A model generated the notes under the pieces. It had not been told where the DNA came from. It saw only the letters and a program-made list of their open reading frames with translations, and ran no database searches. Source: Blastocladiella emersonii ATCC 22665 (taxonomy: Eukaryota > Blastocladiomycota > Blastocladiomycetes > Blastocladiales > Blastocladiaceae). Taken from it: DNA of 64,000 nt. Numbering within the stretch: position 1 is the stretch's first letter; each line of letters starts with the position of its first letter. Positions 1-9,873 of the stretch are shown here, in pieces. The stretch covers positions 1,736,001 to 1,800,000 of the forward strand of contig JANHCV010000008.1 of NCBI GenBank assembly GCA_025594325.1. The letters run 5' to 3'. The translations under genes and the position numbers were made by a program.

Positions 1-139
1 AGGGTGAGCTTGGTTGGGCTCGACCGTTCTGACGCTCCCTCCCTAGGACTTGGTTCTGGATGCAGTTTCCTGATAAAACTAGTCATGTATCTAGTCTGAG
101 CAACATGACAGAAGGGAAAGTTAGTACAGGAGCGATTAT

Positions 140-337
140 CTGCTCATGGCCACCGATGGCCATCACGCCGCCGCTGCGCCGTGCTTCAAAATTTTCACAG
201 AGTCATTCACGTCGTTCACTCAAAATCTAGTTTTCCAATCATTACTAACATGGCGGTATGATGTTCGGAGCCAAGGCTGGCTCCTGAATCGAAAACGGCG
301 CAGCGGCGGCGCGATGGCCACCGGCGGCCATGAGCAG
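140..337. repeat. 198-bp foldback element with 43-bp terminal inverted repeats (MITE-like)
   Basis: Bases 140-182 match the reverse complement of 295-337 at 40 of 43 positions. All three mismatches are transitions, A in the left copy against G in the right. The interior is more AT-rich than its surroundings and encodes nothing recognisable. The size and structure fit a miniature inverted-repeat transposable element, but no target-site duplication is obvious, so an older foldback is equally possible. Confidence 0.5.
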
Positions 338-340
338 AAG

Positions 341-405
341 GTCGCGGGTCGGAGCGTGTTGCGGCGTCGCGGGTCGGAGCGTGTTGCGGCGTCGCCGCAA
401 CACGC
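341..405. repeat. Two 25-bp tandem copies followed by a perfect hairpin
   Basis: Bases 341-365 and 366-390 are identical 25-bp direct repeats. The end of the second copy (379-390) is followed after three bases by its perfect reverse complement (394-405), giving a GC-rich 12-bp stem. It directly abuts the foldback element at 140-337. Confidence 0.7.
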
Positions 406-1128
406 TTCTTTTGGCACCCTCGTCTTCAGAATCCGGCACTCCACCACCGGCTGGATTTCGCGAGCAGCAGCGTCGTCGACGCGTAGCGAAAGACGCGTTC
501 GGCTCACGTGCGCGGCTGAGCCTCAGCCACCACTCTCAGCCCCGCCTGTCCGCCACCCGATCCGCAGCTGCGGCTCCCTGCGACGTGCAAGAGCGCTGTC
601 GGAAGTCGGCCCCAGCCGTTCATGAATGACTGCGCCACGAACCAAGCACCAACCCATCAAGCTATCAAACCATGGCCCACCGCTTCGCTCGCCCTCCGCC
701 CGCTTGCCTCCCTGCTTGGGAAGGGACGAAGGCATCAGTGCTGCCCCGTCCGCGTCGCGCTTCTGCTCTCGCTCCTTCACTATCGCGCCCGCCCGTTTGG
801 CCGTGACCACCCATCCACCGGTCGTCTCCGCGTTCCTTGGCGTTGCTGGTCAACTGCATCGCTCTGCGCTTATAGTCTTCGAGCTGCCGCGCCTCCCGCC
901 GCCGTGCTGCTCGGCTGCGCCCGCGCTACCATCATTCCATCGCTGGCCGATCCCTCCTCGCTGAGCTGGCCTCACACATCTCCTCGTCCCCGCACTTAAC
1001 GCCTCCCGACGACACTTGCGCGTCAAGGCCGGCATCTCCTCGATACCGCTGCCGCCCTCTATCTATTACCTAGACGACCCCGCGCCTCCGAAGCGCCCTC
1101 CTCACACGACCATCTCATCATCATCACC

Positions 1129-3075
1129 ATGAACCTCCTCGCCTCGCTCGCGGCGATCCTCGCCCTCGCCACGCTGGCCGTGACCGCCGACCCACTGTCG
1201 CCCATCGGCCACCAGCGCCTGTCGCGCTACGACTTTGCCGACACATCCTCGGGCGGCCTGCCGCACCCGATGCCTCACCTCGTCCGTCGCGCGCTCGACC
1301 CGGTCGCCGTGGCCACGTCGTACCTGCGGACCAAGCTCGGCGTGCCAGCTGACGGGTACACGGTCCAGGACTCGTACACGGACTCGCACAACGGCGTGAC
1401 GCACGTGCACTTCATGCAGGTGGTGAACGGGACAGAGGTCGTCAACGGCGTCGCGGGCGTGTCGCTGGACCGCGCCAACAACGTGATCGCCTTCCACGAG
1501 TCGTTCGCGTCGCCGGCGGCCGTCAAGGCGCTCGCCGCGCGCAAGTCCAAGCTCGCGCCGACCGACGCCGTGCAGGCGCTCGCCACGCACCTGCGCGACG
1601 CGCGCGGGTGGCCCGGGATGCCCGACCGCGAGGCCGCGCTCGCGCAAACCACCGACGCCAAGGACACGGACGTCGTGTGGGTCCGCGGCGCGTCGTTTGC
1701 CGCAGACAAGATCTGGACCAAGCCCCGGCTGTACGTGGACGACGAGTCGGGCGCGCTCAACTGGGTCGTCGACGTGCGGGCGCGCACCGCGTCCAACTGG
1801 GTCGACGCGCAGGTCTCCAACAAGGGCGACGGCGCGGTACTCGGTCTCGTCGACTGGACGTCGGCCGCGCTGTACCGGGCGTTCCCGTCCGTCGGTTTCG
1901 CCAACGACGCGCTTGAGGGGAAGATGGCGCTGGTGCAGGACCCCGAGGACACGGCGCTCGCGTCGCCCAAGGGCTGGACCGAGTCGGGCGAGACGTCGGG
2001 CAACAACATCCTGGCGCGCGAGAGCCCGAACGGCGCGACGCGGCCCGACCGACCAACGGCCCGTGCCACGCGCGACCCGCAGCTGGGCAAGCTGTCGTTC
2101 GACTTTGCCGTCGATCCCGAGGACGGCAACCCCAAGGGCGCGGTGGCCGTCGACGCGAGCATCACCAACGCCTTCTACGCGACGAACCTGATGCACGACA
2201 TCCTGTACCACTTCGGGTTCAACGAGGCGGCGGGCAACTTCCAAAAGGACAATTTCGGGCGCGGCGGCAAGGGCGATGACGCGGTGCAGGTCAACGTGCA
2301 GGACAACTCGTCCAAGAACAACGCCAACTTCCTCACGCCGCCTGACGGCCAGACGCCCGTGCTCAAGGCGTTCCTGTTCGACGGCGGCAACCGGACGACG
2401 GACGGCGCGCTCGACGACTCGATCCTGTTCCACGAGTACTCGCACGGGATGGTGGGCCGGCTGACGGGCGGCGGGAGCAACCCGAACTGCCTGTCCAAGA
2501 CCGAGGCGGGCGGGATGAACGAGGGGTGGGCCGACATCATCGCCATCATGCTCAAGATCAAGGAGGGCGACACGCGGGCCAAGAACATGGCCATCGCGTC
2601 CTTCTCGACGGCCAAGGCGGCGGGGATCCGGCGCAACCCGTACTCGACGAGCACGACGACTAACCCGCTCACGTACACGGACCTGCCGAACCAGCGCGTG
2701 GTGCACCAGGTGGGCGAGATCTGGGCCAGCATGCTGTACGAGGCCGTGTGGAACATGATCGACAAGCACGGGTTCCAGGCCGACTGGCGCAAGACCAAGG
2801 CCAACGACCCGAACGCCAAGCTCGGCGGCAACGTGATCATGATGCAGCTGATTGTCGACGGGCTCAAGCTGCAGCCGTGCAACCCGACGTTCCGCCAGGC
2901 CCGCGACGCGATTATCCTGGCCGACAAGCAGAACAACAATGGCGACAACGAGTGCGAGCTGCGCCGCGCGTTCGGCAAGCGCGGGCTCGGCCCTAACGCG
3001 GGCAAGGCGGGTGAGGCCGACTTCTCGGTCCCCGACAAGTGCAACGCGCCGGGCGTGCGCCGGGTCACCTTCTGA
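1129..3075 (+). CDS. Secreted fungalysin-type metalloprotease (peptidase family M36)
   Basis: A single-exon 648-residue protein with the full fungalysin layout. Residues 1-20 form a hydrophobic signal peptide ending near a TADP cleavage region. A propeptide with FTP-like sequence follows, then the catalytic domain. The zinc site is visible: HEYSH at 435-439 supplies two histidines and the catalytic glutamate, and E465 in GMNEGWAD supplies the third ligand. The order and spacing match the family, and the length is close to the usual 600-650 residues. The enzyme would be made as a secreted zymogen and degrade extracellular protein such as keratin, elastin or collagen. The ATG is the first in frame and begins the signal peptide, which supports this start. 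M36 genes are commonly expanded in zoosporic fungi; this is the only copy here. A long minus-strand open frame across it is a codon-bias shadow. Confidence 0.95.
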   Translation: MNLLASLAAILALATLAVTADPLSPIGHQRLSRYDFADTSSGGLPHPMPHLVRRALDPVAVATSYLRTKLGVPADGYTVQDSYTDSHNGVTHVHFMQVVNGTEVVNGVAGVSLDRANNVIAFHESFASPAAVKALAARKSKLAPTDAVQALATHLRDARGWPGMPDREAALAQTTDAKDTDVVWVRGASFAADKIWTKPRLYVDDESGALNWVVDVRARTASNWVDAQVSNKGDGAVLGLVDWTSAALYRAFPSVGFANDALEGKMALVQDPEDTALASPKGWTESGETSGNNILARESPNGATRPDRPTARATRDPQLGKLSFDFAVDPEDGNPKGAVAVDASITNAFYATNLMHDILYHFGFNEAAGNFQKDNFGRGGKGDDAVQVNVQDNSSKNNANFLTPPDGQTPVLKAFLFDGGNRTTDGALDDSILFHEYSHGMVGRLTGGGSNPNCLSKTEAGGMNEGWADIIAIMLKIKEGDTRAKNMAIASFSTAKAAGIRRNPYSTSTTTNPLTYTDLPNQRVVHQVGEIWASMLYEAVWNMIDKHGFQADWRKTKANDPNAKLGGNVIMMQLIVDGLKLQPCNPTFRQARDAIILADKQNNNGDNECELRRAFGKRGLGPNAGKAGEADFSVPDKCNAPGVRRVTF

Positions 3076-3245
3076 TCTGAATACAATCAATCGTCTCATT
3101 CAATGGCCAGTCACACACACGAGAGACGCGGGATGGGTGGGGGTATGTGCACGGCATGTATACAAGAGTACAGAATGGGACAGGACACGAAGGAGGGGGA
3201 GATATTCACAAAGGCGGCGGCGGGGAACCGGACCGGAGGGTGAGC

Positions 3246-3881
3246 TTAGAAGCCCGAGTTGCCGAAGGACGAGAAGTCGACCGAGTTGGCGTCGCCGTGC
3301 GGAGGGACAACGCCGCCCGAGAAGTCGGTGCCGGAAAAGTCGGTGTTGCCGCCAAAGGTCGGGTCGAAGGTGGCCGAGGATGGGTCGAACGAGGCGGCCG
3401 AGGGATCAAAGGTCGCGGCCGAGGGGTCGAAGGTGGCGCCGGACGGGTCAAAGGTCGAGGCAGACGGGTCGAACGAGTTGGCGGCGCCGAACGCGTCGTC
3501 GACCGAGTGGTGCACGCCGACGTTGCCCGAGCTGATGGCGGTGCCATGGAACCAGCCGTCGGCGTCGGGCTGCGGGAGGACGGGCTCGTTGCTCGGGAGC
3601 GGCTGCGGCGCGTGCGCGGCGGGCCCGCCAGCGGGCGCACCGCCGGTGGCCGGCGTGTTGCCCCAGGTCACTGGCCCGTGGAACCAGCCGTCCGCGTCAG
3701 GCTGCGGGAGGGCGGTGGCGGGGTCGGACGAGGTGGTCGGGGCGGGGGCGGGCACGGCCTTGGAGGCGTCGACGCCCGAGGAGCTGCCGCCCGTGGCCGG
3801 CGTGTTCCCCCACGTCACGGGCCCGTGGAACCAGCCGTCGGCGTCGGGGACGGGCAGGGCGGATCCAGACGAAGAAGACAT
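3246..3881 (-). CDS. Low-complexity repeat protein with DADGWFHG and FDPS repeats
   Basis: A 211-residue intronless protein of no recognised family. The block DADGWFHG occurs at about residues 13, 62 and 106, the first two times followed by PVTWGNTPATGG. From 137 to 174 there is a seven-residue repeat beginning FDPS or FDPT, six copies. The tail is rich in DFSG and FSSFG. No cysteine, signal peptide or membrane segment is visible, so it is probably an intrinsically disordered cytosolic or assembly protein. The frame is open upstream, but that part is Arg/Thr-rich and unlike the rest, so the ATG at 3881 is preferred. It converges on the fungalysin gene, the stops being 170 bp apart. Confidence 0.75.
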   Translation of the reverse strand: MSSSSGSALPVPDADGWFHGPVTWGNTPATGGSSSGVDASKAVPAPAPTTSSDPATALPQPDADGWFHGPVTWGNTPATGGAPAGGPAAHAPQPLPSNEPVLPQPDADGWFHGTAISSGNVGVHHSVDDAFGAANSFDPSASTFDPSGATFDPSAATFDPSAASFDPSSATFDPTFGGNTDFSGTDFSGGVVPPHGDANSVDFSSFGNSGF

Positions 3882-5038
3882 GGTGGTGTTGGTGGTATTG
3901 CAGCAAGTTGTTGTCGGTGCAGAGGCGCGATTACATGAGCTGGTTGTGCGTTGGCGGGAGCGGCAGCGGCGCGCGGGGGCTCGCCGCCGTTTTGAAGGGC
4001 GCGCCGCGAGCACAGCGCGGGCTGTGAGAACGAACTCAATCGTCGCCGAGAGGGCGCGCGTGTGAGCGCGAGTGGTTCGCCCAAGTCAGCGAACGTCGCC
4101 TTCCAAAGTCAGCGGACGACGCCGCTGCGCTGCCGCTGCGGATCCACTCAGCCTCGCCGGTGTTGGCGGCGGTGTCGCTGGCCGTTTGCATCCCTTCTCG
4201 CCAACTCTCCAGCGTGATCGAGCTCCGTTTTCGCCACGGTGTAGGCTGGAAGCGTCATGACACGGGTTGGGACGCGCGGTGGTCACCATGCGCGAGCAGG
4301 AAGGCGGGTCGCGGGACTGGACGACATCCTCAGCGACGAGATTCGTGACGGTCCTTGACGCGTCGACGGACGTGACTACAGCGCGCTACCACGGTGTCGT
4401 GTGTGGCAATCCCGTCCTGTTTGGAGGGCTGGCGTAACAGGACGCGGGCATGGACGCTCGTGATCAACGCGATGATGCGGTGCCTCGACTCGACGGAAGG
4501 AAGCGCAACCGCTGCTCTTCTCGTCCGCATCCTTGGAGCCTGCCTTGGAGCTCTGCCGTGCGATGTCTGTACAGGAGACGTGAGATTTCTGAAGGGCGGC
4601 AGCCAAATCCGTGTCGGGGATCACGTCCCTAAACGTACGCCCGGCCGCCGCGGTGAGTCCGACGGCCGCCAACGACTAGACATATTCCTGATCTGGCTTC
4701 CATACTGCATAGCCGTCGACAGAGCGTCCCGCCTGGCCCTCGTGCTCGGGCAGGGCCTGAAGACTGTGCGAGGAAGTGCCGCGTCAACGGCAACGGTGGT
4801 CCTTGGCGAACGTGGACTTGTCGAGATCTCTCAGGCGGAGGCCAAGTCTTTGCGGCGGCCTTATGCGCACAGCATGGACGACACGTCCAACAACATACCG
4901 GTCTGCTGAATTCATGAGGGCGCTCACGCGTCGTGGCCAAGGTGCTCGGACAACCGAGGTGCGCGGCACACTTGTCACACGCACAGCAGGCACAATCGAG
5001 GTAACGGTGGACGACTGTTGATGGGGTGATGATGTGAT
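3882..5038. other. Intergenic region with diverged outward extension of the inverted repeat
   Basis: No gene is supported. Short overlapping frames exist on both strands. The last ~140 bases (about 4900-5038), read on the minus strand, still resemble the sequence just beyond the right arm (34977-35115). Both preserve a short CACDKCA-type or RACDKCA-type cysteine motif in the same relative place, but with many substitutions and length changes, unlike the near-identical arm that starts at 5039. Confidence 0.5.
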
Positions 5039-5715
5039 GATCAAGTTGAGTTTGAGGACCAAAGTAGCAACGTAGTTTCCCGTGACGATGGAAACGGGCG
5101 AGGAGAGCTCAGAAACCGTGGTAAACGTGGTCCACATTCAAGCCGAGGGCTCGAGTCAGATAGAGCTAATACATATGGATTTACAGTTTCATCATCGCTG
5201 GACGTCGATGGCGACGACACGACGAGGTCGCCGTGGCCGTGGCCGCCAAGGCAGTCGATCGAGACGGTCAGAAAGCAGCAAGTGCGTGCGTGTATCTTCC
5301 CGGCACAACCGCGGGTCCCGGTGCGCCAGCCCACGAGTGAGCCGACGCGGCGACGGGCGGTTGTTGTAGGGAAGCGGCCGGGTCGCCGTTGTTTGTCCTA
5401 GGGCGGGTCCCGGCGCTCGGTCCGTCTGCACGGCTTCGAAACCCAGCACTGGGCGCTCGCGGCGGCGCGGCCAGCTGGGGGGTAAGTCGTGCAACAGGAT
5501 CAGCGATCGGGGAGGGCGAGGTCGGCGGCCAAGTTTTGGTCGGCCGTCGCGGGACGCGAGACGCGGTTGCGGGTGGCGCACGCCGCGCGGCGTGATGCGT
5601 TGCCACGGAGCCATCACCTCCCCCTGTTCTGTTCTGTTCGGGCTGGCGAATCACACAGAGACTCTCCCCATGTATGCGATGCAAATGGAGACACAAAGAT
5701 GACTCGTCAACAAAA
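5039..5715. other. Outer end of the left arm, no supported gene
   Basis: These 677 bases lie between the stop of the kinase-RING gene and the arm edge. Frames are short and overlapping. Read outward (minus strand) the sequence may be the 5' part of a lost or spliced gene whose cysteine-rich continuation lies beyond the arm edge, but no coherent exon chain could be assembled. Confidence 0.4.
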
Positions 5716-7394
5716 CTAGTCGACGCGCTTGAGGTCGCCGAACAGCACGCCGCACGACTTGCACTTGCCGCCCGTGGCCTGCCGCATCGCGCACCGCTTG
5801 CACAGCGTCGGGCACCGGCACACGGACCCGCCGTACTCGATGGGTGCCTTGTGGCACACGAGGCAGAGCGGATCGGCGGTTGTGTGGTCGTGCTCGCTCG
5901 GGGTGGCGGCGGCAGCGACGCGCTCCTTGGGCTGCTGCTCGTGGTGGTGGTGATCCATGGCGGGAAGCGTGATGTGGTGCTGCTGCTGCTCTTGCTCTTG
6001 TTGTTGCGGGTGGTGATCTGCTCGCGAGAGAGGGGAAAGGCAGTGGGGCGTGAGTGAGTGAGTTGAGTGACCAGCGCGTCGTAAACCTTGTGCGCGACGT
6101 ACCGGAACCGTTCTCGGCACGAGCCAGAGACTGCTCCCACCGCGCGCGGACGAGGCCCAGCAACGTGTCCTGGTACCCGCCGCCCACGCCCTGGAAGCTG
6201 GGAAAGTAGTTGACGTCGACGAGGTACAGCCGCCGCTCGGCCGCGTGGTACACGGCGTCGAAGCCGAACAGGGTCAGGTTCTGTTGGTTACGAGTGAGGG
6301 GGTGAACGATCCAGGTCTGAGAGAGAGCGGAACGCGTACCATGGTGCTGGCGATCCGCTTGGTGAGCGCCGCGAGCTGGGCGCGGATCCCGTCCGAGTCG
6401 AGCCGCCGCGCCGTCTCTGCGCGGTCCTCGGCGGTCGCCGACAGGAACGCAGCCTGTACGGAGCCCATGGTTGATCCGTTGGTGGACTCGGGGAACGCCT
6501 TGGGGATGCGCTGCGAGTCGAACACGAGCGGCTCGCCTGGTGGACGCACGAGCTATGAGTGAGCGGACTGTGGTTCACGAGACTGAAATGACGTACCGAT
6601 GTCCTCCCAGCGGTCCTTGAGCGAAGGGCGGAGCAGCACATGGGGACGGTCGGGACCCAGGGCGTACACCTTGTACAGCACGCCGCCGTGCGGAACCAGC
6701 TGCTGGATCGTGACCTGCTCGTCGGAGTCAAAGGGTCCGCCCGCCACGAGCGCCGCCCACTGGGCAGGTCCGGCAACGACCGCCATGACGTGCGACGCGT
6801 GGCTCGAGCACGCCTCGTCGCGCTTGACGATGAGCGGGAACGGGCCCGTACCCGTACCACTGGGTGACGACGCGGACAGCTCGGCCGTAGCTGCCGCGAG
6901 CGTCGTCGCAGCGAGCGTGCGGGGTAGCGCCAAGACACCCTCGCTGTCCCCGGCCACGACGGCGGCGAGGGCCTCGGCCATGCGCTCGCGGCTCTGCAGC
7001 GGGACCAGCGACTCGACCGGGTCCATGAACGGCACGCGCGGGTGCGCCGCGCGGTACGCCACGACGCGGTCCCAGTGCGCCGTCGCATCGGGGTCGCCCG
7101 CCGTGAAGCCGAGAAACGTCTCGCTGAGCTTGTGCAGGATCACGTCAAAGGCGCCCTGCTCGGCAATGGGCCGCTCGAGCGAGATGAACGTGACGCGCAT
7201 GTTGTGCTTGGCGCTGGTGGCGTCGTCGCTGTTAGTTGGTGCTGGCTCCGAGAAAGCGGACGGGCAGCGTACGCGGCGTGCTCGGCGAGGCCGTCGAAGC
7301 CCGACTGCGCGCGCTTCTTGAGCGGGAAGATGACGCCGAGGTGCAGCGGCGGCATCGCCTGGTTCATGTCCACGTTTTCCATTGAAGGTTGCAT
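5716..7394 (-). CDS. ITPK1: Inositol-tetrakisphosphate 1-kinase fused to a C4C4 RING-like zinc module (left copy)
   Basis: The model is complement(join(5716..6017,6103..6280,6340..6536,6597..7213,7273..7394)), 471 residues, the mirror image of 32621-34299. All four introns are 59-85 bp GT..AG introns in consistent phase. The kinase part is the ATP-grasp ITPK family, which phosphorylates inositol tri- and tetrakisphosphates on the way to phytate-type signals. The only base that differs from the right copy is at 6553, in the second intron: the left copy has an in-frame stop there, so intron retention would truncate it. This does not affect the spliced protein. It is transcribed in the same direction as CPSF30, which ends 190 bp upstream. 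Domain details are given under the right copy. Confidence 0.88.
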
Positions 7395-7584
7395 CGAGTT
7401 GTGAGAGTTGTGAGGGGGGATCTTCGAGGGGAGGGAGCGGCGATGGGAGCTGGAGGGCGGCCACGGTCGGCGCGTCGCTCACCTCTTCTCGCCCGTTCAC
7501 CGCAACCTCACCCTGAAAGCGATGCATGTCTGGACGGGTATGGTTGTATATTCATCAGTCGACGTGGCCGAGACGCAGAGGCTA

Positions 7585-8426
7585 CTACTGCGGCGGTCGC
7601 GCGCGGCCCATGGGGCAGAAGTTGGCAAAGTGGCCCTTGCGGCCGCAGCGGAAGCAGACTATACGTGTGGGAGCGAGGGTGTCAGTCCAGGGATGAAGGA
7701 AGAGCGCAACGAGAGAGGGGGTGCACCAATGTGGTCGAGGCGGCCGTTGCTATTGTCGTCGCCCGCACCAGGACCGCCGCCGCCAAAGGGCCCGGAACCA
7801 CTGCCGTGGTGGAACTCGTCGTCGTCGACCGTCGGGACCTCAAACTTGGGGTGGCCGTTGGCGCACGCCTTGCCGTACGGGCAGAAGCCGGCCAGGTACA
7901 GCAGGCACGGCGTCTTCTTGATGTGCTTGTTCTTGCAGCTCGGGCCGTGGCGGCAGAAGCCGCGCGCGAACCACGGGCACTCGCGCACCTTGGAGCTCGG
8001 GTCGACGTGGCGGTACTCGCACTCGGGGTTCGAGCACTCGCCGTACTTTGCAAAGAACCAGCACTCGGGCATCTTGCGCAGGTTGTACTCGTGCAGGAAC
8101 TCGCACGCGTCGCTCTTCTTGCACAGGCCGCGCAGCCAGTGCTTGCACACCACCTTGCGCGACGGCGGCGGGTGCCGGAACGGGCAGCGCACGCCGAGCG
8201 CGCACGTCTGCCCGCGCACGTACGACCGGCACGGCGGCGGCCGCGTCGGCACGAGCGCGATCCCGAGGTCCGACGCGACAAACTCTTCAAAGTCGAACAC
8301 AAAGTCGTCGGCCGATGCGGACGCGACGGCTGTTGTTGGGGTGGGGCCGTTCGCCGTCGCCGCGAGGGCCGGCTGCGGCACGCCGGGCGCAGCAAAGGAC
8401 GGGAGGCGCGGCAGCGTCGATGTCAT
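7585..8426 (-). CDS. CPSF4: CPSF30/Yth1, mRNA 3'-end processing factor (left copy)
   Basis: The model is complement(join(7585..7658,7727..8426)), 257 residues, identical to the right-arm copy at 31589-32430. Five CCCH fingers occupy residues 66-192 and a CCHC zinc knuckle residues 235-248, the latter encoded wholly by the second exon after a 68-bp intron. The protein is a core subunit of the cleavage and polyadenylation factor and binds the AAUAAA-type signal and the pre-mRNA. The ATG at 8426 follows 688 bp of shared upstream sequence with the divergent gene at 9115. Two identical copies of an essential, normally single-copy gene are unexpected. Confidence 0.93.
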
Positions 8427-9114
8427 GGTTGTCGTGTCGGCGCCGCGTCGTCGTTGCAGCGAGTATACATGGGCGGGTGGTGTTGTTGGAAGGGGGAGAG
8501 GATGAGGGAAGCGACGACGTCGCTGTGGACGACGACGCAGGGCGGCCCGCTCTCACGCTCTCCCGTGCGACCGCCGCTCTCTCTCGCTTTTCGGCCGTGA
8601 CATGCAATCGACCTCATGAACACGAATGAACGGACGGGCGGCGTCGCGATGGTGGACTCGCGGCCGTGACGGCGGCGGTCTCACCGTCGACGCCGCACCG
8701 CCACCCGCGCGCGGCCCTCGTCTCAAGAACCGTGCCGCGCCGTATCGCAGACGGTGGATGGTGGTGGGCCTGGCGTTCGGGGATCCATCGCTGACTCGGC
8801 CGGTCTCACCGTGCGCCGCAGCGACCGCGACGTCGCGTCCACTCGCCCGCCTCGGCCGGCCCGGCGACGCCCAGCCCGTGCCGATTCGACCGCGCTCCGG
8901 ACCGCAGCTGCTGTACCGCAGGCCGCCGTCGGGATCCAGGGCGCGCGGGTTTCGGGTGCCGCCGTCGCCCTCGGTGAACGACGCGGCGACGACTATTTCC
9001 GGACCCGCCTCGCCTCCACTGCCCACCGCTCGCGTCGGAGATGTATAAGGGCCCGGCGTCCCCGCCGCTGCCTGCACGCGCGCTCGCTACTCGATCAACC
9101 GCTCCCAGACCACC
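8427..9114. promoter_or_regulatory. Divergent promoter region between CPSF30 and the Q/G/S-rich gene
   Basis: This 688-bp region separates two start codons pointing away from each other. A TATAAGG sequence at 9044-9050 lies 65 bp before the ATG at 9115 and is a plausible TATA box for that gene. No comparable box is seen before CPSF30. The mirrored region is 30901-31588, with the TATA box at 30965-30971. Confidence 0.55.
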
Positions 9115-9873
9115 ATGTCCGTCGCCAACTTTGCCAGCACCGCCGCCGTCCAGTCGCAGACGCAGATGGCCGCGGGCGCGCCGGCCGACGTCGCGCAGCT
9201 CCTGTCGCAGCTCCAGTCGCAGCTGGCTCAGTCCCAGCAGCAGGCGCAGCAGCAGCAGGCACACGGTGCCGTCGCCGCACCTGGTCCCGCCACCACCACT
9301 GCCTTCTCGGCCCCCGCCGCGAGCTCTTCCTCGTCCATGTCGACCGCGTCCACGACGCTATCCAACGGCGAGACCCACACCACGACCCTCGTCAACGGCG
9401 TGCCCGTCGGTCACCACCAGCAGCAGGGCCAGTTTGACGGCCACGGGGCCACCGCCTTCGGCAGCGACTACGCGGGATGGCCCTCGACGGGCTCCTCGCA
9501 CCATGACACGTCGTCCTCGTTCCCGGCCCACGACTCGGCCAGCGGATACGGCACTTGGAACGCCAACTCGCACGACGCATGCTGGCCCACCGCAACGGGC
9601 AACACGGACGCGTTCCACACTTCCTCGACGGGCAACCACGGCGACGTGTTCACGCTCGGCTCCGGGTTCGGCGGCGACGCCTTTGTCGCGTCCGCCGGTC
9701 CCGCTCAGGCGACCTCGACCGACCACTCGGCCGCGTTCGGCGGCGGCGGCGGCGGCAACTGGCAGTCGACCTCGAGCCAGACGACGACGGGCGCCGACGG
9801 CCAGTCCGTGACCGTGACCACGGTCGACGGGTCGCACCTGCCGCACGAGATGACCTCGGTCAGCTTTGCCTGA
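9115..9873 (+). CDS. Q-, S- and G-rich low-complexity protein, function unknown (left copy)
   Basis: A single-exon 252-residue protein starting MSVANFAST, with a TATA-like box 65 bp upstream. Residues 20-60 contain a short heptad-like QLLSQLQSQLAQSQQQAQQQQ-type segment that may form a coiled coil. The rest is rich in Ser, Thr, Gly, His and Ala, with two loosely repeated aromatic blocks (GSDYAGWPSTGS and GYGTWNANSHDACW) and a Gly run near 200-206. No signal peptide or membrane segment is seen. The composition resembles the protein at 3246-3881, suggesting a class of disordered proteins, but there is no detectable common domain. An identical copy is at 30142-30900. Codon use is strongly GC3-biased, supporting a real gene. 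Confidence 0.75.
   Translation: MSVANFASTAAVQSQTQMAAGAPADVAQLLSQLQSQLAQSQQQAQQQQAHGAVAAPGPATTTAFSAPAASSSSSMSTASTTLSNGETHTTTLVNGVPVGHHQQQGQFDGHGATAFGSDYAGWPSTGSSHHDTSSSFPAHDSASGYGTWNANSHDACWPTATGNTDAFHTSSTGNHGDVFTLGSGFGGDAFVASAGPAQATSTDHSAAFGGGGGGNWQSTSSQTTTGADGQSVTVTTVDGSHLPHEMTSVSFA

Larger units (their letters stand above)
1..1128. other. Intergenic region upstream of the fungalysin gene
   Basis: I see no convincing gene here. Open frames exist on both strands but overlap one another, lack any family resemblance and switch composition. The stretch contains a foldback element (140-337) and a small tandem/hairpin structure (341-405), described separately. The last 130 bases before the ATG at 1129 are C-rich and purine-poor, as expected of a fungal promoter and leader; no clear TATA box was found. 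Confidence 0.5.

Noticed and set aside
1102-3099. 665-residue open frame antisense to the fungalysin gene
   Set aside because: It is Arg/Val-rich with no domain and follows the GC3 pattern of the sense gene; a codon-bias shadow.
5110-5190. Short match to an 18S rRNA-like string (AACCGTGGTAA ... AGAGCTAATACAT)
   Set aside because: Two short pieces separated by unrelated bases with no flanking rRNA similarity; probably chance or a branch-site-like CTAATAC.
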